DNA from: Pseudomonadota bacterium
Lineage (GTDB): Bacteria; Pseudomonadota; Gammaproteobacteria; GCA-001735895
Reading direction: 5' to 3'
DNA: 6,696 bases
Assembly (NCBI GenBank): GCA_022545625.1
Contig: JACZQS010000133.1
Location: 1 to 6,696 of the forward strand
A program made the position numbers and the translations under genes. Under the pieces are notes generated by a model that was not told the DNA's origin, searched no databases, and worked only from the letters and a program-made list of their open reading frames with translations. Every line of letters begins with the position of its first letter. The stretch's first letter is position 1. This document shows positions 1 through 6,557 of this stretch, in pieces.

Positions 1-282
1 CGCGATGCCTATGCAGAAGTGGAATCCGCGGGTCATTTCCTCGGTTGTGCGCATACGATGGCGAACTATGAAACGGCCTACTATGAAGCGATCCTGTCTG
101 ACAGTGACAATGTCGAAAAATGGGAAGAAGAGGGATCGAAGGATACCGCGCAACGCGCTTACGAGCGCTGGAACCAGTTATTGAAAGACTACGAAGCCCC
201 GCCATTGGATCAGGCGATAGATGAAGAATTACAGGCCTATGTGACAAGACGGAAGGAAGAAATTCCAGATGCCTGGTACTAA
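1..282 (+). CDS. MttB-family (trimethylamine methyltransferase-like) corrinoid-dependent methyltransferase, C-terminal fragment
   Basis: The reading frame is open from the first base (RDAYAEVESAGHFLG...) to TAA at 280-282, so this is the last 93 codons of a gene cut by the window edge. The segment GHFLGCAHTMANYETAYYE, a following WEEEGSKDTAQRAYERW stretch and the terminal RRKEEIPDAWY match my recollection of the C-terminal end of the MttB family. Members transfer a methyl group from a quaternary or tertiary amine (trimethylamine in pyrrolysine enzymes, glycine betaine or related betaines in the many non-pyrrolysine homologues) to a cobalamin-binding partner protein in the cytoplasm. The catalytic barrel and any pyrrolysine codon would lie upstream and cannot be seen, so the substrate is unknown. 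The dimethylglycine-dehydrogenase-like gene 31 bases downstream favours a betaine or methylated-glycine substrate, by inference. The GTG at 19 is an internal codon, not the start. Confidence 0.85.
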   Translation, partial: RDAYAEVESAGHFLGCAHTMANYETAYYEAILSDSDNVEKWEEEGSKDTAQRAYERWNQLLKDYEAPPLDQAIDEELQAYVTRRKEEIPDAWY

Positions 283-301
283 CAGGCTGGATTAAAATTT
301 C

Positions 302-316
302 GGGGGATAGAATGTG
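302..316 (+). promoter_or_regulatory. Ribosome binding site and overlapping ATG/GTG start of the oxidoreductase
   Basis: A GGGGG run at 302-306 lies 7 bases before the GTG at 314-316 that opens the long frame. An ATG at 312-314 shares its G with that GTG but is in another frame, reading only seven codons to a TAG at 333-335. No other ATG or GTG sits early enough in the long frame to retain the N-terminal FAD-binding strand, so GTG is the chosen start. No promoter is evident in the 31-base gap, which fits cotranscription with the upstream methyltransferase. Confidence 0.6.
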
Positions 317-2725
317 GAAACACATGCAAAAGTAGTGATCATCGGTGGTGGCGTGGTCGGTTGTTCGGTACTGTTTCATCTCGCCAAATTTGGCTGGAAG
401 GACTGCGTGTTACTGGAAAGAAATGAGCTGACTTCGGGCTCGTCGTGGCATGCCGCGGGGCAAATTCATACCATCTCGTCCGATCCGAATATTTCGCGTC
501 TACAGGGTTATACGATTAATCTCTACAAGGAGATCGAAGAGGTATCAGGACATTCGGTCGGCATGCACAGTACCGGTGGTTTTTATCTCGCTTCAAACAA
601 TGACTGGTACGATTACCTCAAGAGGGAACGCTCCAAGGCGCGTTATATGGGTCTCGATCAAGAGTTTATTTCACTCGAAGAGGTTGCCAGGCTGCATCCG
701 TTAATCGATCCGAAACGCTATATCGCCGCGTTATGGGACCCGCTCGACGGTGATGTCGACCCTTCCGGTGTGACCTATGCCTACGCCAAGGCTGCAAAGG
801 TTCACGGGGCGAGTTATCACACTCATACACCCGTGCTGGAAACCAACCAGCGCTCGGATGGCAGTTGGGACCTGGTGACCGAAAAAGGCACGATCAACGC
901 CGAGCATATTGTCAATGCGGGCGGCCTGTGGGCGCGTGAAGTCGGGCTTTTATCGGGCTTGCATTTGCCGGTTCAACCGATGGAACACCACTACCTGATT
1001 ACCGAGGCGATACCCGAAATTGAAGCGCGTGAAGAACGCCTGCCCGCGGGTATCGATTACGAGGGCAATATGTATTTCCGCCAGGAAGGCAAGGGTATGT
1101 TACTCGGCACCTATGAACCGGTGGCAACCCCCTGGTCGGTTGGCGGCACCCCGCAGTCGTTTGGGCACGAACTACTCGAGCCGCAACTGGAGCATATCGC
1201 CGAGCGCCTGGAAATCGGTTTCCAGCGCATACCGGCCCTCGAAAAAGCGGGTATCAAGGATATTATCAATGGCCCCTTTACCTTTGGTCCGGACGGTAAT
1301 CCGATGATTGGTCCGGTCCCGGGTATGCGCAATTACTGGACTGCGGTCGGTGTGATGGCCGGGTTTTGTCAGGCCGGCGGCGTCGGCATGTGCCTGGCGG
1401 AGTGGATGATCGATGGCGAACCGTCAATCGATGTGTGGGCAATGGATATCGCACGATTTGGAGACTACGCGTCGCCACATTACGGCACGGTCAAGTCAAC
1501 CGAAAATTATGAACGTCGTTTCATGCTCACGTTTCCAAACGAAACCCTGCCCGTGGGGCGGTGCCAGAGAACCACTTCGTTATACGACCGCCTGAGCGCC
1601 CGGGGAGCTGTCTGGGGCGATGCGTTCGGGCTAGAAAATGTACTCTGGTTCGCGAACGGTCCCGAGGATGCACACGAGGAACCTACCTTCCGGCGCTCAA
1701 GGGCGCACGATTATATTGCCGAAGAGGTGAAAGCGGTACGCGAGAAGGTGGGAATCATAGAAATTGCCAACTTCGGCAAACACCGCTTTCAGGGGCCCGG
1801 AGCCCGGGTATTCCTCGATCGGGTGATGGCGGGCAGGATTCCACAACCGGGTCGGATTATCCTCAACCCGATGTTAACCCCGAAAGGTCGGCTCTACGGC
1901 GATTTAACCGTCGCCTGTCTCGGCGAAGACGATTTCCTGGTCCTCGGATCGGGTGCCGTACAGGATATGCACCGCCGCTGGTTTGAGCAGCACCTCGATG
2001 GTCATGATCTGCGCTACAGCAATGAATCGAGCCGGTTACATGGGATTGCAATTTCGGGTCCGAATGCACGCGAGCTGTTGTCGCGAATTACCCGCGACGA
2101 TGTATCCGCAGAGGGACTTAAATTTCGCGATATACGCCGCACGTTCGTCGCCGGCGTACCCGCTATTCTGGCCCGGCTGTCATTCTCGGGGGAACTCGGT
2201 TTCGAGATTTATGTGGCACCGGAGTATCAGCTCAAACTGTATGAAACGATGATCGAGGCAGGCGATGATCTCGGCCTGAAATTATATGGTGCGCGCACGC
2301 TGATGAGCCTGCGGCTGGAGAAAAACTGGGGCGTATGGACCCTGGATTTTCGCCCCGATTTTACCCCCGCAGAATCAGGACTGGATAGTTTTATCGATTG
2401 GGACAAGGAATTTATCGGCAAGCAGGCTGCGATGGAGGAGAGGGCCCGGGGACCACAGAAATGCCTGGTGAGCATGACGGTCGAAACCAAGGATATCGAT
2501 GTATCCAACGATGAGGCGATTCTCAAGGATGGTGAGTGCGTGGGTTATGTCACTTCTGGTGGGTATGCCCACAGGATCGGGCGTTCGATGGCAATGGGCT
2601 ATGTGCCGACCGGGCTTGCAAAAGCAGATACCTCGCTTGAAGTCGAGATCAATGGCGAGATGTACGCTGCGCGGGTTATCGGCAAGCCCTTGTACGACCC
2701 GGGCGGGGAAAAAATGCGGAGTTAA
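314..2725 (+). CDS. FAD-dependent oxidoreductase fused to GcvT-like folate domain (dimethylglycine/sarcosine dehydrogenase family)
   Basis: This 803-residue protein has the full architecture of dimethylglycine dehydrogenase and sarcosine dehydrogenase. An N-terminal DAO flavin domain (about residues 6-370) has the dinucleotide motif GGGVVGCS at 11-18 and the strand-ending acidic residue E35. A short FAD-oxidoreductase central domain follows (about 373-430), then a GcvT aminomethyltransferase domain (about 435-700) and its C-terminal barrel (about 710-795). SGSSWHAAG (41-49) matches the segment whose histidine carries covalent FAD in mammalian dimethylglycine dehydrogenase, making H46 the likely attachment residue. 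In the folate domain, D530 in GRLYGDLTVA aligns with the conserved aspartate of this fold, and SGELGFEIYV (625-634) and the glycine-rich YAHRIGRSMAMGY segment (751-763) are typical. The expected reaction is oxidative N-demethylation of a methylated glycine, with the one-carbon unit passed to tetrahydrofolate. The family also contains other secondary and tertiary amine dehydrogenases, so the exact substrate is inferred. There is no signal peptide, so it should be cytoplasmic. Confidence 0.88.
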   Translation: METHAKVVIIGGGVVGCSVLFHLAKFGWKDCVLLERNELTSGSSWHAAGQIHTISSDPNISRLQGYTINLYKEIEEVSGHSVGMHSTGGFYLASNNDWYDYLKRERSKARYMGLDQEFISLEEVARLHPLIDPKRYIAALWDPLDGDVDPSGVTYAYAKAAKVHGASYHTHTPVLETNQRSDGSWDLVTEKGTINAEHIVNAGGLWAREVGLLSGLHLPVQPMEHHYLITEAIPEIEAREERLPAGIDYEGNMYFRQEGKGMLLGTYEPVATPWSVGGTPQSFGHELLEPQLEHIAERLEIGFQRIPALEKAGIKDIINGPFTFGPDGNPMIGPVPGMRNYWTAVGVMAGFCQAGGVGMCLAEWMIDGEPSIDVWAMDIARFGDYASPHYGTVKSTENYERRFMLTFPNETLPVGRCQRTTSLYDRLSARGAVWGDAFGLENVLWFANGPEDAHEEPTFRRSRAHDYIAEEVKAVREKVGIIEIANFGKHRFQGPGARVFLDRVMAGRIPQPGRIILNPMLTPKGRLYGDLTVACLGEDDFLVLGSGAVQDMHRRWFEQHLDGHDLRYSNESSRLHGIAISGPNARELLSRITRDDVSAEGLKFRDIRRTFVAGVPAILARLSFSGELGFEIYVAPEYQLKLYETMIEAGDDLGLKLYGARTLMSLRLEKNWGVWTLDFRPDFTPAESGLDSFIDWDKEFIGKQAAMEERARGPQKCLVSMTVETKDIDVSNDEAILKDGECVGYVTSGGYAHRIGRSMAMGYVPTGLAKADTSLEVEINGEMYAARVIGKPLYDPGGEKMRS

Positions 2726-2731
2726 CCGGGT

Positions 2732-3574
2732 CTAAAACTTATCGCGTAAATTATCGATCACTTCGCTGGTATTAACCCGTACGCCGCGCCAGATATAAAA
2801 TGACTCTGCAGCCTGTTCAACCAGCATACCGAGTCCATCGATAGCACTCGCCGCACCCCGGCTTCGCGCCCATGCGACAAATGCGGTAGGGCCATCGAGC
2901 CGGTACATCAAGTCGTAGCAAATAGAGTTGGAACCGATTACTTTTTCGTTAAGCGGCGGGACCTGATCGCTGAGCCCGGCCGCAGTCGCGTTGATGATCA
3001 GGTCGAATTTATCGGCCCCGAGATCATCGTAACCACAGGTACTGACCGCTCCGGCAGAAATGAAATCCGAGGCCAGTATTTCGGCTTTCTTCAGTGTACG
3101 GTTTGCGATCACTAGTCTTTCGGGTTCAAGCGCCAGCAGTGGTGCAAGTACACCGCGTACTGCACCACCGGCACCGAGGATTAATATTTTTCGGTGCGGG
3201 ATACGGATGTCGTGATTATCCTGCAGGTCACGCGTGAGCCCGGTACCGTCTGTATTGTCTCCTGAAATTTCGCCATTATCGTTGAACGACAGGGTATTCA
3301 CCGCGCCGGCCTGCTCGGCCCGTGGACTTCTTTGCGAGCAAATTTCCCATGCCTGTTGTTTGAAAGGCACCGTGACATTCGCACCCTTCAAACCCTGTTG
3401 CTGAAGTTTTTCAATTTGCGCCGGAAAATCATCGATGGCGAGTTCGATGGCCTCATAACTTATTTGCTGCTGCATCTGCCCGGCAAATGAAAGATGAATC
3501 CGGGGTGACAGGCTATGCGCGACCGGGTTGCCGACTACCGCGTATCGATCAATGCTAACGGGATGTTCGGCCAA
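2732..3574 (-). CDS. aroE: Shikimate dehydrogenase (NADP+)
   Basis: AroE reduces 3-dehydroshikimate to shikimate with NADPH in the cytoplasm, a step of chorismate and aromatic amino acid synthesis. The protein is 280 residues, close to the usual ~270-280. The N-terminal substrate domain shows NPVAHSLSP (16-24), whose serines bind shikimate, and NVTVPFK (66-72), whose K72 is the catalytic lysine. D109 in DNTDGTG (106-112) is the partner aspartate. The Rossmann domain carries GAGGAVRGV (134-142), and NRT (158-160) is typical of NADP-specific members. The C-terminal DGLGMLVEQAAESFYIWRG (246-264) is the family's closing motif. The start is TTG at 3574-3572, directly after the hemB stop codon; GGAAG (complement of 3580-3584) lies 5 bases upstream. 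No ATG or GTG occurs before the first conserved strand, so TTG is the only sensible start. Convergent with the oxidoreductase gene, with 6 bases between stops. Confidence 0.97.
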   Translation of the reverse strand: MAEHPVSIDRYAVVGNPVAHSLSPRIHLSFAGQMQQQISYEAIELAIDDFPAQIEKLQQQGLKGANVTVPFKQQAWEICSQRSPRAEQAGAVNTLSFNDNGEISGDNTDGTGLTRDLQDNHDIRIPHRKILILGAGGAVRGVLAPLLALEPERLVIANRTLKKAEILASDFISAGAVSTCGYDDLGADKFDLIINATAAGLSDQVPPLNEKVIGSNSICYDLMYRLDGPTAFVAWARSRGAASAIDGLGMLVEQAAESFYIWRGVRVNTSEVIDNLRDKF

Positions 3575-3584
3575 TTACGCTTCC
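3574..3584 (-). promoter_or_regulatory. aroE ribosome binding site inside the hemB 3' end
   Basis: On the minus strand the sequence reads GGAAG, five bases, then TTG. The Shine-Dalgarno element overlaps the last sense codons of hemB, and the hemB TAA is immediately followed by the aroE TTG with no spacer. This favours aroE translation by ribosomes finishing hemB, which may compensate for the weak TTG start. Confidence 0.6.
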
Positions 3585-4570
3585 TGTAACCATTGTGCGG
3601 CGGTCTTCGCATAGTAGGTCAAAATACCGTCCGCGCCGGCTCGTTTCATCGATAACAGGGCTTCGAGCACGCAGGATTTTTCATCGATCCAGCCGTTTTG
3701 TGCGGCAGCCTTTAGCATCGCATATTCACCGCTGACCTGGTATACGAAAGTCGGATACTGCAGTTCCTGGCTCACGCGCCAGACGATATCCAGGTAAGGC
3801 AGCGCGGGTTTTATCATCACCATATCGGCACCCTCTTCGATATCCAGTGCGGCCTCGTGCAATGCCTCGTTGCTATTGGCCGGATCCATCTGGTATGAAT
3901 ACTTATTACCACTACCGAGGCTGGCGGCCGATCCTACCGCATCGCGAAACGGGCCGTAAAAGCTCGATGCGTATTTAGCCGCATAGGCCAGGATGCGCGT
4001 ATTCACATGCCCATTACTTTCCAGGGCCTGGCGAATCTCACCGATGCGCCCATCCATCATGTCCGATGGTGCTACAACATCGGCACCGGCCTCGGCATGC
4101 GATAAAGCCTGTTTTACCAGGACCGAGATGGTTTTGTCGTTGGTGACATAACCCTGGTCGTCCAGCAGGCCGTCCTGACCGTGGCTGGTGTAAGGATCCA
4201 GCGCAACATCGGTAATGACGCCAAGATCGGGTACCGATTGTTTGATCGCGCGAATCGCCCGTTGCACCAGACCATCGGGATTCCAGGATTCTGCCGCATC
4301 GTCACTTTTCGCCGCAGGTGGCGTAACCGGAAACAGCACCATCGCAGGAATACCCAGGTTGTGGACAGACAATGCATCTTCCACCAACAGATCTATGCTG
4401 AGACGTTCAATCCCGGGCATGGATTCCACGGCTTCACGTTGTTGTGTTCCCTCGAGCACGAACACCGGGTAAATGAAATCGTTTGCCGAAAGACTGTTTT
4501 CGCGCATCAGCCGCCGTGAAAAATCGTCCCGACGCATGCGACGTTTTCGAATGATTGGGTAATGCGACAC
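3575..4570 (-). CDS. hemB: Porphobilinogen synthase (delta-aminolevulinic acid dehydratase), aspartate-type metal site
   Basis: HemB condenses two 5-aminolevulinate molecules to porphobilinogen in the cytoplasm, the first common step of haem, sirohaem and cobalamin ring synthesis. From the chosen start it has 331 residues, against 324 in E. coli. The two Schiff-base lysines are visible: K199 in AAKYASSFYGPFRDA and K254 in MVMIKPALPYLD. The metal loop reads DVALDPYTSHGQDG (121-134); the three zinc-binding cysteines of E. coli HemB are absent, as in the magnesium-dependent Pseudomonas aeruginosa enzyme. The open frame extends 14 codons further to a TTG at 4612. The GTG at 4570 is preferred because GAGG lies 7 bases upstream of it and the TTG falls about where transcription would begin from the TATAAT at 4624-4619. 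The N terminus SHYPIIRKRRMRRDDFSRRL is typical. First gene of a hemB-aroE pair. Confidence 0.96.
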   Translation of the reverse strand: MSHYPIIRKRRMRRDDFSRRLMRENSLSANDFIYPVFVLEGTQQREAVESMPGIERLSIDLLVEDALSVHNLGIPAMVLFPVTPPAAKSDDAAESWNPDGLVQRAIRAIKQSVPDLGVITDVALDPYTSHGQDGLLDDQGYVTNDKTISVLVKQALSHAEAGADVVAPSDMMDGRIGEIRQALESNGHVNTRILAYAAKYASSFYGPFRDAVGSAASLGSGNKYSYQMDPANSNEALHEAALDIEEGADMVMIKPALPYLDIVWRVSQELQYPTFVYQVSGEYAMLKAAAQNGWIDEKSCVLEALLSMKRAGADGILTYYAKTAAQWLQEA

Positions 4571-4577
4571 GAATATA

Positions 4578-4581
4578 CCTC
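4578..4581 (-). promoter_or_regulatory. hemB ribosome binding site
   Basis: GAGG on the minus strand, 7 bases before the GTG codon at 4570-4568. It decides the start against the longer TTG-initiated frame, whose upstream bases show no comparable purine run. Confidence 0.6.
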
Positions 4582-4618
4582 GCCAGTGACTATTAACCAC
4601 AATATGGCACAAAAGCTG

Positions 4619-4624
4619 ATTATA
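4619..4624 (-). promoter_or_regulatory. Putative hemB-aroE promoter, -10 element
   Basis: A perfect TATAAT on the minus strand lies in the 165-base gap between the protease stop and the hemB start, preceded by an AT-rich stretch (AAAATATTTTAA). A start site about 7 bases downstream would give a leader of roughly 40 bases. The -35 region at 17-base spacing (CCAGCA) is a poor match to TTGACA, so the promoter may need an activator, or the hexamer may be chance in AT-rich DNA. The rest of the gap (4571-4735) holds no gene, and I see no hairpin with a U tract after the protease stop, so read-through from the protease gene is also possible. Confidence 0.4.
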
Positions 4625-4735
4625 TTAAAATATTTTAGACCTGCTGGCGGTCATGTTTGATTTTCGGAGGCTAACTAATTCCGACAGACTCCCGGGTTCC
4701 GGTCAGGGGCCGCATCACATCCAATAGAGCTGTAT

Positions 4736-6187
4736 TTAATTAGTGAGCTCGATAACCTTGAGCTTTTGTGAAGTAGCGACCGTGCCATCTGGAAAGGCGC
4801 CATTGAGCAGTCGTAGTATATTTTCAGCTTCGTGGTCAATCGCACTCCGCGTCGCCAGCGAAGCAAAATCGTCACCTGGCCCAGCTTCAATAATTTTTAG
4901 CACCGGGAATTTTATATTATTAACCTGTTCGTCACTGAGCCGGGTAAAGCTCGCATTGATTGCCAGCAATTGCAGATCTGTAGCGACAAAATGTTTCTTA
5001 GCACTGGTCCCGGCGATAAACAATACCTGCTTCTGGTCGAGCTTGATCGCACTGACACGGGCGGGCTGGCTTCCCGCTGCGATACGAGCCTGCGTGCGTG
5101 CAGTGGCACCATAAGTCGTTTGCTCGACGGCCAGATCACTCTCCTTAGTAAGGCGCCTGAGTAGCCCGGCAGCGGTTTCATTTTTTCGTAATGATTTCAG
5201 GCTGACCTGTGTCAACGCCCCATTTTCAGGATTCCGGGCTAATAATTTTTTTGGATTATTGGTAATCAGCCAGTCTACGGGAAACTGTAAGGCGATGCCC
5301 AGTTCTGCATGCATAAAGCGATTTTTTACTACTACCCCCTGGTCCGGATTTTGCCCCCAGACCATCCCGTCGATTGATTTTAAATAGGTTGCCCGGTTGT
5401 TATCACGGTATTGCACAGGTGACAGGGTTTTGGCTGCACGCACGACTGTCTGGAGTCGATCGTCATTTTTCGGGTGAGTCGAAAATACGCCATGATAAAT
5501 TTTTGGCTCGCGATTTTCTTTTTTTGCCAATGCCCTTTCGTACAATTCCTGGTCCTTGAGGACTCCGATTACTTCGAGCATGACTTCGGGATTATAAGAC
5601 GATTTGTGCAGGTATTCCGCGCCGAGCCGATCGGCTTCGAGTTCATGTTTGCGGCCATAACCTCGAATAATGCCGAAACTCAGTTGATCTCCCAACTCCT
5701 GGAGCGTCTGACTACCGGTAACGCTGGAGATTAATATGTTGAGTAATCCAGCAGCCAATTGCCCGGATTGCTGTCTCACCGAATGACGCGCGGTAACGTG
5801 GCCGATTTCATGGCCGAGAACGCCGGCCAGTTCGGCCTCGTTATCCAGATAAGCCATGATGCCACGCGTGATATAGATATAACCACCGGGTAACGCAAAG
5901 GCGTTGATATCGGGTGAATCGAGAATGGTGAAATGAAACTCGAGGTGGGCGCGGTGGCTATTGGCCGCTAGCTGTTGCCCGATTGCCTCGACATAGGACT
6001 GTAGGTCGGGGTCATCGTAGACACCGTATTGATCGATAATAGTCTGGTGATATTTTCGTCCCTGATCAATTTCCTGGGATTCACTCAGCGTGACAAATTC
6101 CCGATCCCCGCTAACCGGGTTGGTTGCACAGCCAAACAACATCAGGGAAAGCGTAAACAGGAGGCATTTGAAATGACGGTCGATCAT
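4736..6187 (-). CDS. M48-family zinc metalloprotease, predicted outer-membrane lipoprotein (BepA-like)
   Basis: From ATG 6187-6185 the protein has 483 residues. The N terminus MIDRHFKCLLFTLSLMLFGC is a lipoprotein signal: short basic region, hydrophobic core and LFGC lipobox with C20 as the predicted acylated residue. Positions 21-23 are ATN, without the aspartate that retains lipoproteins in the inner membrane. The peptidase domain holds ALPGGYIYITRG (98-109), the zinc motif HEIGH (126-130; ligands H126 and H130, base E127) and ELEAD (182-186) with E182 as third ligand, followed by STHPKNDDRL. Relatives such as BepA and LoiP degrade or help assemble outer-membrane proteins in the periplasm. 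Unlike BepA, I see no clear TPR repeats. The C-terminal ~190 residues have two beta-rich stretches (GIALQFPVDW at 297-306; INASFTRLSDEQ at 410-421) of unknown function. A frame 25 codons longer exists but begins inside the rpmE2 terminator, so it is rejected. Confidence 0.92.
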   Translation of the reverse strand: MIDRHFKCLLFTLSLMLFGCATNPVSGDREFVTLSESQEIDQGRKYHQTIIDQYGVYDDPDLQSYVEAIGQQLAANSHRAHLEFHFTILDSPDINAFALPGGYIYITRGIMAYLDNEAELAGVLGHEIGHVTARHSVRQQSGQLAAGLLNILISSVTGSQTLQELGDQLSFGIIRGYGRKHELEADRLGAEYLHKSSYNPEVMLEVIGVLKDQELYERALAKKENREPKIYHGVFSTHPKNDDRLQTVVRAAKTLSPVQYRDNNRATYLKSIDGMVWGQNPDQGVVVKNRFMHAELGIALQFPVDWLITNNPKKLLARNPENGALTQVSLKSLRKNETAAGLLRRLTKESDLAVEQTTYGATARTQARIAAGSQPARVSAIKLDQKQVLFIAGTSAKKHFVATDLQLLAINASFTRLSDEQVNNIKFPVLKIIEAGPGDDFASLATRSAIDHEAENILRLLNGAFPDGTVATSQKLKVIELTN

Positions 6188-6239
6188 TTCTCTATTGTAG
6201 TCGGTGTAGATGCCAGGGGTAGCGGAATTTTCAGCGGAC

Positions 6240-6267
6240 AAAAAAAAGGGTGCGTCGCGCACCCTTT
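6240..6267 (-). terminator. Rho-independent terminator of rpmE2
   Basis: On the minus strand AAAGGGTGCG, a three-base CGA loop and CGCACCCTTT form a perfect 10-bp stem running into a tract of eight T residues (complement of 6240-6247). It begins 17 bases after the rpmE2 stop. It isolates rpmE2 from the protease gene and shows that the protease start cannot lie as far upstream as 6262. Confidence 0.92.
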
Positions 6268-6284
6268 GTAGAAATGAGAATTGA

Positions 6285-6527
6285 TTATTTACCGTAACGC
6301 TGGCGAAATTTATCGATCTGTTTGGCGGTTTGCAGGATATGCTGCTTACCGGTGTAAAATGGATGCGACTGGCTCGAAACTTCCAGCTTCAATAATGGAT
6401 ACTCGTTACCGTCTTCCCATTTGATGGTTTCACGCGTAGCAACTGTAGAACGGGTCAGGATCGCGAAATCGGAGGCAATATCCTGAAATACGACCTCCCT
6501 GTACTCGGGGTGAATATCTTGCTTCAT
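6285..6527 (-). CDS. rpmE2: 50S ribosomal protein L31, type B (zinc-independent form)
   Basis: This 80-residue protein starts MKQDIHPEYREVVFQDIASD and contains SSQSHPFYTGKQ (52-63) and a terminal DKFRQRYGK, the signature of type B L31 (E. coli YkgM). It contains no cysteine, so it lacks the zinc-binding CxxC motifs of the cysteine-type L31. L31 sits on the large subunit and contributes to a bridge between the subunits. It ends earlier than YkgM, which carries a few extra C-terminal residues. In E. coli the type B copy replaces the zinc-binding copy under zinc shortage; here I cannot tell whether it is the only L31, and I see no obvious Zur operator upstream. An AGGGCAGGAC purine stretch directly precedes the ATG at 6527-6525. 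It has its own promoter-like sequence and a strong terminator, so it is probably monocistronic. Confidence 0.95.
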   Translation of the reverse strand: MKQDIHPEYREVVFQDIASDFAILTRSTVATRETIKWEDGNEYPLLKLEVSSQSHPFYTGKQHILQTAKQIDKFRQRYGK

Positions 6528-6557
6528 GTCCTGCCCTGTTACCTTAAAAGGGCGCGA

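Noticed and set aside
1561..1986. 141-codon open frame inside the oxidoreductase gene on the same strand
   Set aside because: Its product is arginine-rich and low in recognisable motifs, as expected from another frame of a GC-rich gene, and the main frame is clearly coding throughout.
2696..2732. GACCCGG/CCGGGTC inverted repeat at the convergent gene ends as a shared terminator
   Set aside because: The arms are 7 bp with a 23-base loop and neither strand has a T tract after the stem. A weak hairpin is possible but not a standard intrinsic terminator.
4181..4519. 112-codon open frame antisense to hemB
   Set aside because: It lies opposite highly conserved HemB coding sequence, has no ribosome binding site that I can see, and resembles no family I know.
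4571..4612. N-terminal extension of hemB from a TTG at 4612
   Set aside because: The added 14 residues do not resemble HemB N termini, the TTG lies about at the predicted transcription start, and the GTG at 4570 has a well-spaced GAGG.
4680..4735. CCGG-containing hairpin after the protease stop as a terminator
   Set aside because: The stem is only about 4 bp and no run of T residues follows on the minus strand.
4743..5114. 123-codon open frame antisense to the protease C terminus
   Set aside because: It is a shadow of the coding strand. The serine- and alanine-rich product has no recognisable motif.
6188..6262. 25-residue N-terminal extension of the M48 protein
   Set aside because: It would begin inside the rpmE2 terminator hairpin and would bury the lipoprotein signal sequence.
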